DNA of 64,000 nucleotides from NCBI RefSeq assembly GCF_001591145.1, contig NZ_BCUF01000017.1, positions 1 through 64,000 on the forward strand. The letters are read 5' to 3'. Positions 15,964 through 25,125 of this stretch are shown here, piece by piece (position 1 is the first letter of the stretch; the number at the start of each line of letters is the position of its first letter). The notes beneath the pieces were generated by a model, which was not told where the DNA came from, did not search any database, and saw only the letters and a list, made by a program, of their open reading frames with translations. A program made the position numbers and the translations under genes. The DNA comes from Vibrio harveyi NBRC 15634 = ATCC 14126 = KCTC 12724. GTDB lineage: Bacteria > Pseudomonadota > Gammaproteobacteria > Enterobacterales > Vibrionaceae.

Positions 15964-18822
15964 ATGGAAAAGACATACAACCCAACTTCAATCGAACAAG
16001 CTCTGTATCAGACTTGGGAAGAGAAAGGCTACTTTAAGCCACACGGTGACACTACTAAAGAATCATACAGCATCATGATCCCGCCACCGAACGTCACTGG
16101 TAGCCTACACATGGGCCACGCGTTCCAAGATACGATCATGGATACGCTTATCCGTTGTGAGCGCATGAAGGGTAAAAACACTCTTTGGCAAGTAGGTACG
16201 GACCACGCAGGTATCGCAACTCAGATGGTTGTTGAGCGTAAGATCGCTGCAGAAGAAGGCAAAACAAAACACGATTACGGTCGTGAAGCTTTCATCGACA
16301 AAATCTGGGAATGGAAAGGCGAATCTGGCGGCACTATCACTAAGCAGCTTCGTCGTCTTGGCGCATCTGTAGACTGGGATCGTGAGCGCTTTACGATGGA
16401 CGATGGTCTATCTAACGCTGTTCAAGAAGTGTTCGTACGTCTATACGAAGACGATCTAATCTACCGCGGTAAGCGTCTAGTTAACTGGGATCCAAAGCTA
16501 CACACAGCGATTTCAGATCTAGAAGTAGAGAACAAAGACACTAAAGGCAACATGTGGCACTTCCGCTACCCACTAGCAGATGGCGTTAAAACAGCAGATG
16601 GCAAAGACTACATCGTTGTTGCAACGACTCGTCCAGAGACCATGCTAGGCGATACTGGTGTTGCAGTTAACCCGGAAGATCCACGTTACAAAGATCTTAT
16701 CGGTAAAGAAATCATCCTTCCTATCGTTGATCGTCGCATCCCAATCGTGGGCGATGAGCACGCAGATATGGAAAAAGGTACTGGCTGTGTGAAAATCACA
16801 CCTGCGCACGACTTCAACGACTACGAAGTTGGTAAGCGCCACCAGCTACCAATGATCAACATTCTGACTTTCGACGCGAACATCCGTGACGCTTCTGAAG
16901 TATTCAACACCAACGGCGAAGCAAGCGACGCTTACAGCACTGAGCTACCAGCTAAGTACCACGGTATGGAACGTTTTGCTGCTCGTAAAGCTATCGTTGC
17001 TGAATTCGACGAGCTAGGTCTACTTGAAGAAGTGAAAGATCACGATCTACAAGTTCCTTACGGCGACCGTGGCGGCGTGGTTATCGAACCAATGCTAACT
17101 GACCAATGGTACGTACGTACTGCGCCTCTAGCGAAAACAGCGGTTGAAGCAGTAGAAAACGGCGACATCCAATTCGTTCCTAAGCAATACGAAAACATGT
17201 ACTTCTCTTGGATGCGTGACGTTCAAGACTGGTGTATCTCTCGTCAGCTATGGTGGGGTCACCGCATCCCAGCTTGGTACGACAACCAAGGCAACGTTTA
17301 CGTAGGTCGTGACGAAGAAGAAGTTCGTAAGAACAACAACCTAGAGTCAGTCATTGAACTTCACCAAGACGAAGACGTACTGGATACATGGTTCTCTTCT
17401 GCACTATGGACGTTCGGTACTCAAGGTTGGCCTGAGCAAACTGACGATCTGAAAGTATTCCACCCTTCAGACGTACTAGTAACTGGTTTCGACATCATCT
17501 TCTTCTGGGTTGCGCGCATGATCATGATGACCATGCACTTCGTGAAAGACGAAAACGGCAAACCACAAGTACCATTTAAGACAGTTTACGTTACTGGTCT
17601 AATCCGTGACGAAAACGGCGACAAGATGTCTAAGTCGAAAGGTAACGTACTTGACCCAATCGACATGATCGATGGTATCGACCTAGAATCTCTAGTAGAG
17701 AAGCGTTGTGGCAACATGATGCAGCCTCAGCTAGCGAAGAAGATCGAGAAGAACACTCGTAAGACGTTTGAAAACGGTATCGAAGCATACGGTACAGACG
17801 CACTACGTTTCACTCTTGCAGCAATGGCATCAACAGGTCGCGATATCAACTGGGATATGAAGCGTCTTGAGGGTTACCGTAACTTCTGTAACAAACTATG
17901 GAACGCAAGCCGTTACGTAATGATGAACACAGAAGAGCAAGATTGTGGCTTCAACGGTGGTGAGATTGAATACTCACTAGCGGACAAGTGGATCGAGTCT
18001 CAGTTTGAACTTGCAGCGAAAGCGTTCAACAACCATATCGACAACTTCCGTCTAGATATGGCGTCTAACACGCTTTACGAATTCATCTGGAACCAATTCT
18101 GTGACTGGTACCTAGAGCTAACTAAACCAGTTCTATGGAAAGGTACTGAAGCGCAACAGCGTGGTACTCGCCGCACACTAATCACGGTTCTTGAGAAGAC
18201 TCTACGTCTAGCTCACCCAGTGATTCCTTACATCACTGAAACTATCTGGCAAAGCATCAAGCCACTAGTTGAAGGTGTAGAAGGCGAGACAATCATGCTT
18301 CAAGCACTGCCTCAATTCGACGAAGCAAACTTCAACCAAGAAGCGCTAGACGATATTGAATGGGTGAAAGCGTTCATTACCAGCATCCGTAACCTACGTG
18401 CTGAATACGACATCAACCCAGGTAAGCCGCTTGACGTTATGCTGAAAGCTGCAAACGCAGAAGACGCAGCGCGTCTAGAAGCAAATAAACAAGTACTGAT
18501 GTCTCTAGCGAAACTAGAATCTGTACGCGTACTTGCTGCTGACGAAGAAACGCCAGCGTGTGCAACAGCATTGGTTGCTAAGTCTGAGCTGATGATCCCA
18601 ATGGCGGGTCTGATCGACAAAGACGCTGAGCTTGCTCGTCTAGATGGCGAAATCAAGAAAACTCACGGCGAAATCAAGCGTATCGAAGGCAAACTAGGTA
18701 ACGAAGGCTTCGTAGCGAAAGCTCCTGAAGCAGTTGTTGCTAAAGAGCGTGAGAAACTTGAAGGCTACAAAGAGACGCTAGCTAAGCTAGAAGAGCAGAA
18801 GACAACGATCGCTGCACTTTAA
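15964..18822 (+). CDS. valS: Valyl-tRNA synthetase
   Basis: This 952-residue class I aminoacyl-tRNA synthetase charges tRNA-Val. The HIGH-type motif lies in [12 protein letters not shown] (41-52), the editing domain follows (about 190-350), and KMSKS lies near residue 554. The C-terminal 60 residues form the family's coiled coil ([18 protein letters not shown]). The length equals that of E. coli ValS within a residue or two. The start lies after AAAGAG. A strong terminator follows. Codon use is highly biased, as expected for a translation gene. Confidence 0.97.
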   Translation: MEKTYNPTSIEQALYQTWEEKGYFKPHGDTTKESYSIMIPPPNVTGSLHMGHAFQDTIMDTLIRCERMKGKNTLWQVGTDHAGIATQMVVERKIAAEEGKTKHDYGREAFIDKIWEWKGESGGTITKQLRRLGASVDWDRERFTMDDGLSNAVQEVFVRLYEDDLIYRGKRLVNWDPKLHTAISDLEVENKDTKGNMWHFRYPLADGVKTADGKDYIVVATTRPETMLGDTGVAVNPEDPRYKDLIGKEIILPIVDRRIPIVGDEHADMEKGTGCVKITPAHDFNDYEVGKRHQLPMINILTFDANIRDASEVFNTNGEASDAYSTELPAKYHGMERFAARKAIVAEFDELGLLEEVKDHDLQVPYGDRGGVVIEPMLTDQWYVRTAPLAKTAVEAVENGDIQFVPKQYENMYFSWMRDVQDWCISRQLWWGHRIPAWYDNQGNVYVGRDEEEVRKNNNLESVIELHQDEDVLDTWFSSALWTFGTQGWPEQTDDLKVFHPSDVLVTGFDIIFFWVARMIMMTMHFVKDENGKPQVPFKTVYVTGLIRDENGDKMSKSKGNVLDPIDMIDGIDLESLVEKRCGNMMQPQLAKKIEKNTRKTFENGIEAYGTDALRFTLAAMASTGRDINWDMKRLEGYRNFCNKLWNASRYVMMNTEEQDCGFNGGEIEYSLADKWIESQFELAAKAFNNHIDNFRLDMASNTLYEFIWNQFCDWYLELTKPVLWKGTEAQQRGTRRTLITVLEKTLRLAHPVIPYITETIWQSIKPLVEGVEGETIMLQALPQFDEANFNQEALDDIEWVKAFITSIRNLRAEYDINPGKPLDVMLKAANAEDAARLEANKQVLMSLAKLESVRVLAADEETPACATALVAKSELMIPMAGLIDKDAELARLDGEIKKTHGEIKRIEGKLGNEGFVAKAPEAVVAKEREKLEGYKETLAKLEEQKTTIAAL

Positions 18823-18847
18823 TCGCTAAAGGCTAGAGTAAAAGAAT

Positions 18848-18880
18848 CAAAGGGTTGGTGTGAAAGCATCAACCCTTTTT
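18848..18880 (+). terminator. Terminator after valS
   Basis: AAAGGGTTG pairs with CAACCCTTT around a 13-base loop, followed by five T residues. Confidence 0.85.
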
Positions 18881-18989
18881 GCATTTTATCGCTAGGAAAG
18901 CTTTCAAAGATATTCGCTCTTCTCTCCTACTTCCCCTCCTATTTAATAGTTTTTACCTATCAAACTAATCTTAACTGCCCATTAGATTT

Positions 18990-19008
18990 AATGATAATAA
19001 TTCTCAAT
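18990..19008. promoter_or_regulatory. Fur box upstream of the DUF2061 gene
   Basis: AATGATAATAATTCTCAAT matches the Vibrio Fur consensus AATGANAATNATTNTCATT at every fixed position but one. It ends 40 bp before the start codon at 19049, a position suited to repression by Fur-Fe. Confidence 0.7.
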
Positions 19009-19048
19009 AATAGACCCATCGAAACAACACAACGATTGAGTAATTATC

Positions 19049-19447
19049 ATGAAAAAGACACTAACCTTTGCAGCACTCCATTTTACTATCGCGTTTAGTG
19101 TCGCTTACGTGCTTACTGGCGACATTCTAATTGGTAGTTTAATTGCCATGATTGAGCCTTCAGTGAACACCGTCGCTTTCTACTTTCATGAAAAGGCATG
19201 GGCAAAAGTCCCAGCGCTTAAAGCTCGTCAGTGGATGACCAAATTAAAAACCGCAAGCTTTGCCACTATCCACTTCAGTGTTGCGTTTAGCGTGGTTTAC
19301 TTACTAACAGGTGATGCGTTTGTCGGCGGTATTATGGCGATGCTAGAGCCAAGCTTGAACACAGTGGCTTACTACTTCCACGAGAAAGTATGGATGCGTA
19401 AATCAGATAACCAAGCACCACAATTTTGTCTACACCAACACGCTTAA
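19049..19447 (+). CDS. Membrane protein with tandem DUF2061 repeats
   Basis: This 132-residue membrane protein consists of two copies of a DUF2061 unit. Residues 6-51 and 70-115 align without gaps with 29 of 46 identical positions; each copy has a hydrophobic AFSVxYxLTGD segment, a second hydrophobic segment and a conserved EPSxNTVAxYFHEKxW end. Function of the family is unknown. A near-perfect Fur box lies just upstream, so iron-repressed expression is likely and a role in iron or metal stress can be supposed. The C terminus ends in QFCLHQHA, with a Cys and two His residues. It stands alone between valS and the MarR-GNAT gene. Confidence 0.85.
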   Translation: MKKTLTFAALHFTIAFSVAYVLTGDILIGSLIAMIEPSVNTVAFYFHEKAWAKVPALKARQWMTKLKTASFATIHFSVAFSVVYLLTGDAFVGGIMAMLEPSLNTVAYYFHEKVWMRKSDNQAPQFCLHQHA

Positions 19448-19451
19448 ACAT

Positions 19452-19470
19452 GGAGGCTCAATACGCCTCC
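19452..19470 (+). terminator. Possible terminator after the DUF2061 gene
   Basis: GGAGGC and GCCTCC pair around a seven-base loop, but no T run follows, so termination may be weak. Confidence 0.35.
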
Positions 19471-19497
19471 TAACAAGCAAAATAACATTTACCATTG

Positions 19498-19544
19498 ACA
19501 AAGTTGCGCACCGCAATTAATTTAATTGCGGTGCGCAACTTTGT
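19498..19544. promoter_or_regulatory. Nested double operator for the MarR-GNAT regulator
   Basis: This 47-bp segment is a perfect inverted repeat around base 19521. Each arm itself holds a small palindrome TTGCGNNNCGCAA (19504-19516 and 19526-19538), with centres 22 bp apart, about two helical turns. MarR dimers bind such short palindromes, and the site lies immediately upstream of the marR-type gene, so autorepression by two dimers on one DNA face is likely. Confidence 0.7.
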
Positions 19545-19562
19545 TTCCAGAGGTAAGTGATT

Positions 19563-20468
19563 ATGAATGCTCGTCAACTCCGACACTACTCCCGTCAAGC
19601 CGTCCGATTGCTTGGTATGCTCGATAAACAATGCGGCGATGTCGCCCTCACTCCAGTACAAGCGCACGCATTAGGTGAAATCCAGCTGCAGCCGTTAACC
19701 ATCAATCAATTGGCACAGCAGCTTAATGTCGACAAGTCCAATGCGAGCCGAACCGTTACTGGTCTGATTAAATTAGGCTTGGTTGAGAGCATCGAAAACC
19801 CAAAAGACAAACGTAGCCAACTTGTCGCGCTTACAGAGCAAGGGCAACAGGCGTTATCGCAACTAGACCAGCAGCAAAACAGCTTCTTTGAACAACTGCT
19901 TACCCAACTCGATGACAACGAGCAAGAGCAACTCAAACTTGGTCTAGAGACTTACCTAAAAGGGCTAACGAAAGTGTGCCAGGCTGAGGAATACGTTCTT
20001 CGACCTCTTACCAAAGCAGATAACTCGCAAGTTGCGGACGTGATTCGTAAAGTCTCTGCAGAATACGGTTTAACCGCAGATAAAGGTTATGGTGTGGCAG
20101 ATCCAACGCTTGATGACATGTACTCGGTTTACGACCAACAAGGCGCAGCCTACTGGGTAGTAGAGTACCAAGGCGAGATTGTGGGTGGCGGCGGCTTTGC
20201 ACCTTTAGCTGGTGAGCCAAATGTGTGTGAGCTGCAAAAGATGTACTTCTTACCTCAAACGCGAGGACACGGCTTAGCCAAACGCATCGTCGCATTAAGC
20301 TTACAACTGGCGAAACAGTTTGGGTATCAGCAGTGCTATTTGGAAACGACCGAATGTCTGAGAGAGGCGGTAGGTTTGTACGAAAAGCTAGGCTTTGAGC
20401 ATCTCGATGCCCCGCTAGGACAAACAGGGCATGATGCATGTGAAGTCGTGATGCTTAAAACGTTATAG
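19563..20468 (+). CDS. MarR regulator fused to a GNAT acetyltransferase
   Basis: This 301-residue protein joins two domains. Residues 1-140 are a MarR winged-helix repressor ([32 protein letters not shown] as recognition region; KDKRSQ as wing). Residues about 145-301 are a GNAT N-acetyltransferase, with the acetyl-CoA loop in [16 protein letters not shown] and a C-terminal LYEKLGFEH motif. Such fusions are known in many bacteria, but their acetyl acceptors are mostly undefined. The ATG at 19563 has AGAGGT eight bases upstream; a GTG six bases earlier is less well placed. A nested palindrome in the promoter suggests autoregulation. The gene is convergent to the GH2-like gene, 16 bp away. Confidence 0.9.
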   Translation: MNARQLRHYSRQAVRLLGMLDKQCGDVALTPVQAHALGEIQLQPLTINQLAQQLNVDKSNASRTVTGLIKLGLVESIENPKDKRSQLVALTEQGQQALSQLDQQQNSFFEQLLTQLDDNEQEQLKLGLETYLKGLTKVCQAEEYVLRPLTKADNSQVADVIRKVSAEYGLTADKGYGVADPTLDDMYSVYDQQGAAYWVVEYQGEIVGGGGFAPLAGEPNVCELQKMYFLPQTRGHGLAKRIVALSLQLAKQFGYQQCYLETTECLREAVGLYEKLGFEHLDAPLGQTGHDACEVVMLKTL

Positions 20469-20484
20469 CGCTTTATCCCCAAAC

Positions 20485-21285
20485 TTAAAGTACAAGATGG
20501 GTAACACAGAGCTCTTGGCTAAGCGCCACTGTAAATGCTTGGCGTTGCCCATCCAACTCCACCACGAGTTCGTAGAGATCTTTTGGATCGGGATCGTTAA
20601 GATCGGCATACTTTGGCGCTTCGATCTGGAATAAAGCACTCGCATGATCCGCTCGGACATCAATAGGAATATGGTAAGTCATGCCATTAAACTTAACCGA
20701 TGCCGATACTAGACCCGGCGCAAAAGTTTGATAGTACAAGTCTACTTTAAACTCACAACCACCACCATGGTGCCAAATCTGCTCGGTTGCTACACGGTCT
20801 AAACGCACATTGCGAATAAACTGCAGATACGGCTCTTGCCATACCCCCAAGCGCTCATCACTCTTTTGGTATTCATGATCCGCAAGTGAGCACAACTCTG
20901 GTTTATCCTCATCCAGCAGAAGATCTTCTTCTTCCTCAAGGAACAGGATCTCAAAACGGTTACGCCCCATCTGCATGAACGGACGAATGTCTTTTTTGTA
21001 CACGCTTTGTGAACCGTCACAGTCGAACAATGCTACCCCGTTTAAACGCACTTCAGCATGGTAATCCACACCACCCAACACCATTTCTACCGCTGGGAAT
21101 GCCATCATGGATTCATCCACTTCGATGTCATGCATCAGATGCCACTCTTGCTGACGAATTGCTTCTTCTGTCAGCTCAGCAGGCAATACCTGACTCAAAG
21201 GAGCAGGGAAAGTAATGTCATCCTGTGGGATAGAAAGGTCCGTCAGTGGAGAGACTTGCCATAAACCGGCGAGTGAGAGTTGCAT
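20485..21285 (-). CDS. GH2-like sugar-binding domain protein without catalytic domain
   Basis: This 266-residue protein resembles the N-terminal jelly-roll (sugar-binding) domain of family 2 glycoside hydrolases such as beta-mannosidase: it starts LSLAGLWQVSP, and has the typical AEVRLNGVALFDCDGSQ and NRFEILF motifs, followed by a second beta domain. The barrel with catalytic Glu residues is absent, and no pseudogene remnant follows, so it seems a free-standing protein rather than a truncated enzyme. Function is unknown. A minus-strand -10 (TATAAT, 21316-21321) gives a short leader. A Fur-like half-site lies at 21365-21383. There is no signal peptide, so it is probably cytoplasmic. Confidence 0.65.
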   Translation of the reverse strand: MQLSLAGLWQVSPLTDLSIPQDDITFPAPLSQVLPAELTEEAIRQQEWHLMHDIEVDESMMAFPAVEMVLGGVDYHAEVRLNGVALFDCDGSQSVYKKDIRPFMQMGRNRFEILFLEEEEDLLLDEDKPELCSLADHEYQKSDERLGVWQEPYLQFIRNVRLDRVATEQIWHHGGGCEFKVDLYYQTFAPGLVSASVKFNGMTYHIPIDVRADHASALFQIEAPKYADLNDPDPKDLYELVVELDGQRQAFTVALSQELCVTHLVL

Positions 21286-21410
21286 AGTTACCTTGAGCTA
21301 GATCAATTTTCACGCATTATATACACAAGTAACTTAGGGTTACAGGCAATAAGCACACAAACTCAATGAGAATTATTTATCGTTACCTGCGGTTATCATT
21401 TTCAGGGCAC

Positions 21411-21435
21411 AAAAAAGCCAGCGATAAACGCTGGC
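21411..21435 (-). terminator. Terminator of rraB
   Basis: On the minus strand GCCAGCG and CGCTGGC pair around a five-base loop and are followed by six T residues, 21 bases after the rraB stop codon. Confidence 0.85.
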
Positions 21436-21456
21436 TTCTTAGATTGAATAAGAGGA

Positions 21457-21873
21457 TTACTCTTCGTCTTCATCATCTTCTTCAGGGTAAAGCGCATCTT
21501 CGCCTTCGTAGTAAGTACCCCAACCGTCATAAATGATGTCGTATTTTTCTGCCAGATGAACCAGTTTCTCAACCTGAGCATCAATTGCTTCTGCGTTTAG
21601 TGCAGATTCCATTGTTGCATCACAGCAAAGCAGTTTGTTGCCGTCTTCATCTTCTGTTTCTTCAGCTTCAAGAACTTCAAAGCCCATCTTGAACGCTTCA
21701 ACAACCGCTTTTTCTAGCGTATCGAAGTCTTCAGCAAATAGGTGGTGCTCGATTTCGTATAGTGAATCTGGATCGCTGCCATCTTCTAGCAATGCTGCAA
21801 TGATATCGCGAGTCTCTTCCTTTTGAATCTCAATTAATTCTTCTACTGATAGATATTCATCTTCGTGAGACAT
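21457..21873 (-). CDS. rraB: RNase E inhibitor RraB
   Basis: This very acidic 138-residue protein matches RraB, which binds the C-terminal scaffold of RNase E and lowers mRNA decay. The sequence holds the family's [21 protein letters not shown] and [18 protein letters not shown] regions and an Asp/Glu-rich tail. TGGAG lies seven bases before the ATG. It is a single gene with its own terminator. RNase G, a paralogue of RNase E, is encoded at 58.5 kb. Confidence 0.93.
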   Translation of the reverse strand: MSHEDEYLSVEELIEIQKEETRDIIAALLEDGSDPDSLYEIEHHLFAEDFDTLEKAVVEAFKMGFEVLEAEETEDEDGNKLLCCDATMESALNAEAIDAQVEKLVHLAEKYDIIYDGWGTYYEGEDALYPEEDDEDEE

Positions 21874-22457
21874 GTTTTGGCTCCAGATTAGTTACTTGAT
21901 GGAAACACTATACTCTAAACTGAGTACGTTAATGCGGTGAAATATGGCACGGATTGCGATGAAAAGCCACAAACAAACACCAAACTGCGGTGATTCTTGA
22001 TGATAATTTTTACTCACAAATCTAAACCTCGCTCACAGAAACAAAAAATTAACAAAAACGGCTAATCTTTAATATTCAGAAGATCCTAATTGAGCCTGAG
22101 ACGAGTAATTTTAGGCTTGTTTGCGTGTTTATGATCTTGGAGTGAATACAGCAACGGCTCGTTAATTCTGACCTAACGAATAAAAGAAAGCCAAAAACTG
22201 CATATTTCAGAATGGTTATGCACGTTTTATGCACTTTTGATGTATGACTTCTTTCTCAAACGAAAAAGAATAAAAACGCACTTTTTAAAACTCATGAACA
22301 AACAACAAAATATAGAATTAAAATACACCAAGGAAGCATTTACAAAATATAACGCCAAAAAATTATATTTTTGCAATATATAAGCAAAGTTCTAAGACTT
22401 GCATCTTTGCACCAAGCTTGTCATAACTAACGGCTGGAATATTTGTAAGGATGCAAA
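21874..22457. other. Long AT-rich region upstream of arginine deiminase
   Basis: This 584-bp stretch holds the minus-strand rraB promoter and the promoter and leader of arcA. I see no gene in it. A 29-codon frame at 22294-22383 lacks a ribosome-binding site. Three phased 8-bp repeats (TTATGCAC, TTATGCAC, TGATGTAT at 22216, 22227 and 22238) recur every 11 bp and may bind a regulator. An FNR-like left half (TTGAT near 21997) is present, but its right half is poor. Confidence 0.5.
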
Positions 22458-23678
22458 ATGAGTAAGCTGTACGTTGGATCAGAAGTTGGTCAACTAAGAC
22501 GAGTTCTATTAAACCGCCCAGAGCGCGCCCTCACCCACCTAACGCCATCGAACTGCCATGAGCTACTGTTTGATGACGTATTAGCGGTAGAAGCGGCAGG
22601 TGAAGAACACGACGCGTTTGCGCGCACACTGCGTGAACAAGATGTCGAAGTACTACTACTTCATGATCTACTGGTTGAAACCCTTGCGGTTCCAGAAGCA
22701 AAACAATGGTTGTTGAATACTCAGATCTCTGACTTCCGTTACGGTCCGACTTTCGCTCGTGACTTACGCCAGTACTTCGCAGAGATGGACGATGAGCATC
22801 TAGCAAGCATTCTCCTTGGCGGCTTGGCTTACTCGGAACTGCCAATCAAATCTTCATCAATGTTGCCGAAGATGAAGCGCCCACTGGACTTCGTGATCGA
22901 ACCTCTGCCGAACCACCTCTTTACCCGTGACACGTCATGCTGGGTATACGGCGGCGTTTCTCTTAACCCAATGATGATGCCTGCACGTCAACGCGAAACC
23001 AACCATCTGCGTGCGATTTATCGCTGGCACCCAACCTTCGCTGGTCAAGACTTCATTAACTACTTTGGTGATGAAGACCAGCACTACGACAATGCCAACG
23101 TTGAAGGTGGTGATGTACTGGTTATCGGTAAAGGTGCGGTTCTGATTGGTATGTCTGAGCGCACAACCCCACAAGGTGTAGAAAACTTAGCGGCAAGCCT
23201 GTTTAAATCTGGTCAGGCGAAAGAAGTGATTGCTATCGACCTACCAAAACACCGCTCGTGCATGCACCTTGATACGGTCATGACGCACATGGATGTAGAC
23301 ACTTTCTCGGTATACCCAGAGATCATGCGTAAAGATTTAGACACTTGGCGCCTAACACCTAAAGGCAACGATGAAATGCATGTCGAAGCGTCACACAACT
23401 ATCTGCACGCCATTGAGTCGGCACTTGGCTTAGATCAATTGAAGATAATCACAACCGGTGGTGACAGCTACGAAGCTGAACGAGAGCAATGGAACGATGC
23501 CAACAACGTACTGACGGTGAAACCAGGTGTTGTGATTGGTTACGAACGTAACGTCTACACTAACGAGAAGTACGACAAAGCTGGTATTGAAGTCCTGACT
23601 ATTCCGGGTAACGAGCTTGGTCGCGGTCGTGGTGGTGCACGTTGTATGAGTTGCCCAATCGAACGTGACGATATTTGA
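22458..23678 (+). CDS. arcA: Arginine deiminase
   Basis: This 406-residue enzyme hydrolyses arginine to citrulline and ammonia, the first step of the arginine deiminase pathway. Signature regions are visible: [12 protein letters not shown] near the N terminus, [22 protein letters not shown] and the C-terminal [13 protein letters not shown], where C396 is the expected nucleophile. The length is that of the family. AAGGA lies six bases before the ATG. The next gene makes ornithine carbamoyltransferase, so citrulline can be split to ornithine and carbamoyl phosphate, but carbamate kinase and the arginine/ornithine antiporter are not in the window. A terminator separates the two genes. Confidence 0.95.
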   Translation: MSKLYVGSEVGQLRRVLLNRPERALTHLTPSNCHELLFDDVLAVEAAGEEHDAFARTLREQDVEVLLLHDLLVETLAVPEAKQWLLNTQISDFRYGPTFARDLRQYFAEMDDEHLASILLGGLAYSELPIKSSSMLPKMKRPLDFVIEPLPNHLFTRDTSCWVYGGVSLNPMMMPARQRETNHLRAIYRWHPTFAGQDFINYFGDEDQHYDNANVEGGDVLVIGKGAVLIGMSERTTPQGVENLAASLFKSGQAKEVIAIDLPKHRSCMHLDTVMTHMDVDTFSVYPEIMRKDLDTWRLTPKGNDEMHVEASHNYLHAIESALGLDQLKIITTGGDSYEAEREQWNDANNVLTVKPGVVIGYERNVYTNEKYDKAGIEVLTIPGNELGRGRGGARCMSCPIERDDI

Positions 23679-23713
23679 GAAATCTCTCCCACCAAATAAA
23701 ACCAATTGAGACT

Positions 23714-23744
23714 AAGGTTGATGTGAATGCATCAACCTTTTTTT
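23714..23744 (+). terminator. Terminator after arcA
   Basis: AAGGTTGAT and ATCAACCTT pair around an eight-base loop and are followed by a run of seven T residues. It makes arcA and the following carbamoyltransferase largely separate transcription units. Confidence 0.8.
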
Positions 23745-23752
23745 GTTTTTAA

Positions 23753-23770
23753 TTAAAATAATTATTCACA
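23753..23770. promoter_or_regulatory. Possible ArgR box
   Basis: AAAAT-AATT-ATTCA resembles the ARG box core TGAAT-N4-ATTCA; the right half is perfect, the left has two mismatches. It lies 65 bp upstream of the carbamoyltransferase start, where ArgR would repress the anabolic gene. Confidence 0.4.
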
Positions 23771-23835
23771 ATAAAAGCATTTATATGTTTTAATGCTTTT
23801 ATTCTTTATCAACCAAACGACCTAAGGGACGAGCT

Positions 23836-24840
23836 ATGGCTTTCAATCTACGTAATCGCAACTTTTTGAAGCTATTGGACTTCTCAACTAAAGAGATCCA
23901 GTTTTTGCTCGAACTGTCTGCAGAGCTGAAAAAAGCTAAATATGCAGGAACAGAGCAGAAGAAACTTCAAGGTAAAAACATCGCACTAATCTTTGAGAAA
24001 TCTTCTACTCGTACCCGATGTGCGTTTGAAGTCGCGGCCTTTGACCAAGGCGCTCAAGTCTCTTACATCGGTCCTTCTGGCTCACAGATCGGTCATAAAG
24101 AATCGATGAAAGACACCGCTCGTGTTCTTGGTCGTATGTACGATGGCATCGAATACCGTGGCTTTGGTCAATCGATTGTTGAAGAGCTTGGTACTTTTGC
24201 AGGCGTACCTGTCTGGAATGGTTTAACGGATGAGTTCCACCCTACCCAAATCCTTGCGGACTTCCTGACCATGCAAGAGCACGGACGTGGGAAACAACTG
24301 CATGAGATGACGTTTGCTTACCTTGGTGATGCTCGCAATAACATGGGTAATTCACTCATGGTTGGCGCAGCAAAAATGGGCATGGACATCCGCCTTGTAG
24401 CGCCAAAAGCGTTCTGGCCAGAAGAAGCATTAGTGGCAACTTGCCAAGAAATTGCCCAACAAACCGGTGCGAAAATCACACTGACGGAAAACGTTGAAGA
24501 AGGCGTTAAAGGGTGTGACTTCTTATACACCGACGTTTGGGTCTCGATGGGTGAGTCGGCTGAGGCTTGGGATGAGCGTGTTGCTCTGATGACACCTTAC
24601 CAAATCAATATGGATGTGATTAAGCAAACGGGTAACCCTCATGTGAAGTTCATGCACTGCCTGCCAGCCTTCCACAACGATGAAACGACTGTGGGTAAAG
24701 AGGTCGCGGAGAAATACGGTATGAAAGGGCTTGAAGTAACCGAAGAGGTGTTTGAATCTGAATACTCTATCGTATTCGACGAAGCCGAGAACCGCATGCA
24801 CACCATCAAAGCCGTGATGGTTGCGACATTAGGCAGCTAA
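23836..24840 (+). CDS. argF: Ornithine carbamoyltransferase
   Basis: This 334-residue enzyme joins ornithine and carbamoyl phosphate to citrulline, or runs in reverse in the deiminase pathway. The carbamoyl-phosphate motif SSTRTR lies at 56-61, and the ornithine motif HCLPAFH near 274. Its closeness to arcA allows a catabolic (ArcB) role, but the separate promoter region with an ArgR-like site and the nearby pyrB favour the anabolic ArgF. Sequence alone does not decide. The start follows AAGGGA. Confidence 0.93.
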   Translation: MAFNLRNRNFLKLLDFSTKEIQFLLELSAELKKAKYAGTEQKKLQGKNIALIFEKSSTRTRCAFEVAAFDQGAQVSYIGPSGSQIGHKESMKDTARVLGRMYDGIEYRGFGQSIVEELGTFAGVPVWNGLTDEFHPTQILADFLTMQEHGRGKQLHEMTFAYLGDARNNMGNSLMVGAAKMGMDIRLVAPKAFWPEEALVATCQEIAQQTGAKITLTENVEEGVKGCDFLYTDVWVSMGESAEAWDERVALMTPYQINMDVIKQTGNPHVKFMHCLPAFHNDETTVGKEVAEKYGMKGLEVTEEVFESEYSIVFDEAENRMHTIKAVMVATLGS

Positions 24841-24883
24841 ACCAAAGCATTAAAAATGGTAACAAAAACCATGATGTAATCGC

Positions 24884-24911
24884 TTGCGCTCACGAAAGTT
24901 AAGCGTATAAT
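24884..24911 (+). promoter_or_regulatory. Promoter of the pyrL-pyrB-pyrI operon
   Basis: TTGCGC (24884-24889) and TATAAT (24906-24911) are separated by 16 bp. Transcription would start near 24918, just before the leader peptide gene. Confidence 0.75.
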
Positions 24912-24939
24912 GCTCGGCAATTTGTCTGAGGATTACGAA

Positions 24940-25035
24940 ATGACCACGCCGATTACTGACGTAAAAACGCGATTTGCTCTAGCTAAGCGACTACGCTTAC
25001 GTGCTGTTATTTTCGTTAATTCTATTGAATTTTAA
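24940..25035 (+). CDS. pyrL: pyrBI operon leader peptide
   Basis: This 31-residue frame starts MTTPITDV, has an Arg- and Leu-rich middle (LAKRLRLRA) and ends IFVNSIEF. TGAGGA lies seven bases before the ATG. The stop codon is one base before the attenuator hairpin, as in the pyrBI leader of enteric bacteria, where low UTP slows RNA polymerase in a U-rich stretch so that the coupled ribosome blocks the terminator. The tail of this frame is U-rich in the RNA, which fits. The position between a good promoter, the hairpin and pyrB makes the call strong, although it is short and diverges from the E. coli peptide. Confidence 0.8.
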   Translation: MTTPITDVKTRFALAKRLRLRAVIFVNSIEF

Positions 25036-25062
25036 AACCTCCCCAATTGGGGAGGTTTTTTT
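25036..25062 (+). terminator. Attenuator of the pyrBI operon
   Basis: AACCTCCCC and GGGGAGGTT pair around AATT and are followed by a T run. It lies just after the leader peptide stop codon and 64 bp before pyrB, the layout of UTP-sensing transcription attenuation. Confidence 0.88.
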
Positions 25063-25125
25063 ATGCCTAAAATTCCATCGCGGTGAATTTTGGGGATAGT
25101 CACCACTGTTATAGGGAAGAAGATC

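Noticed and set aside
21945..21960. Sigma-54-like TGGCACGGATTGC
   Set aside because: GG and GC are eight bases apart instead of ten, so it does not fit a -24/-12 promoter.
22294..22383. 29-codon frame upstream of arginine deiminase, considered as a leader peptide
   Set aside because: It has no ribosome-binding site, no arginine codons and no following attenuator hairpin.
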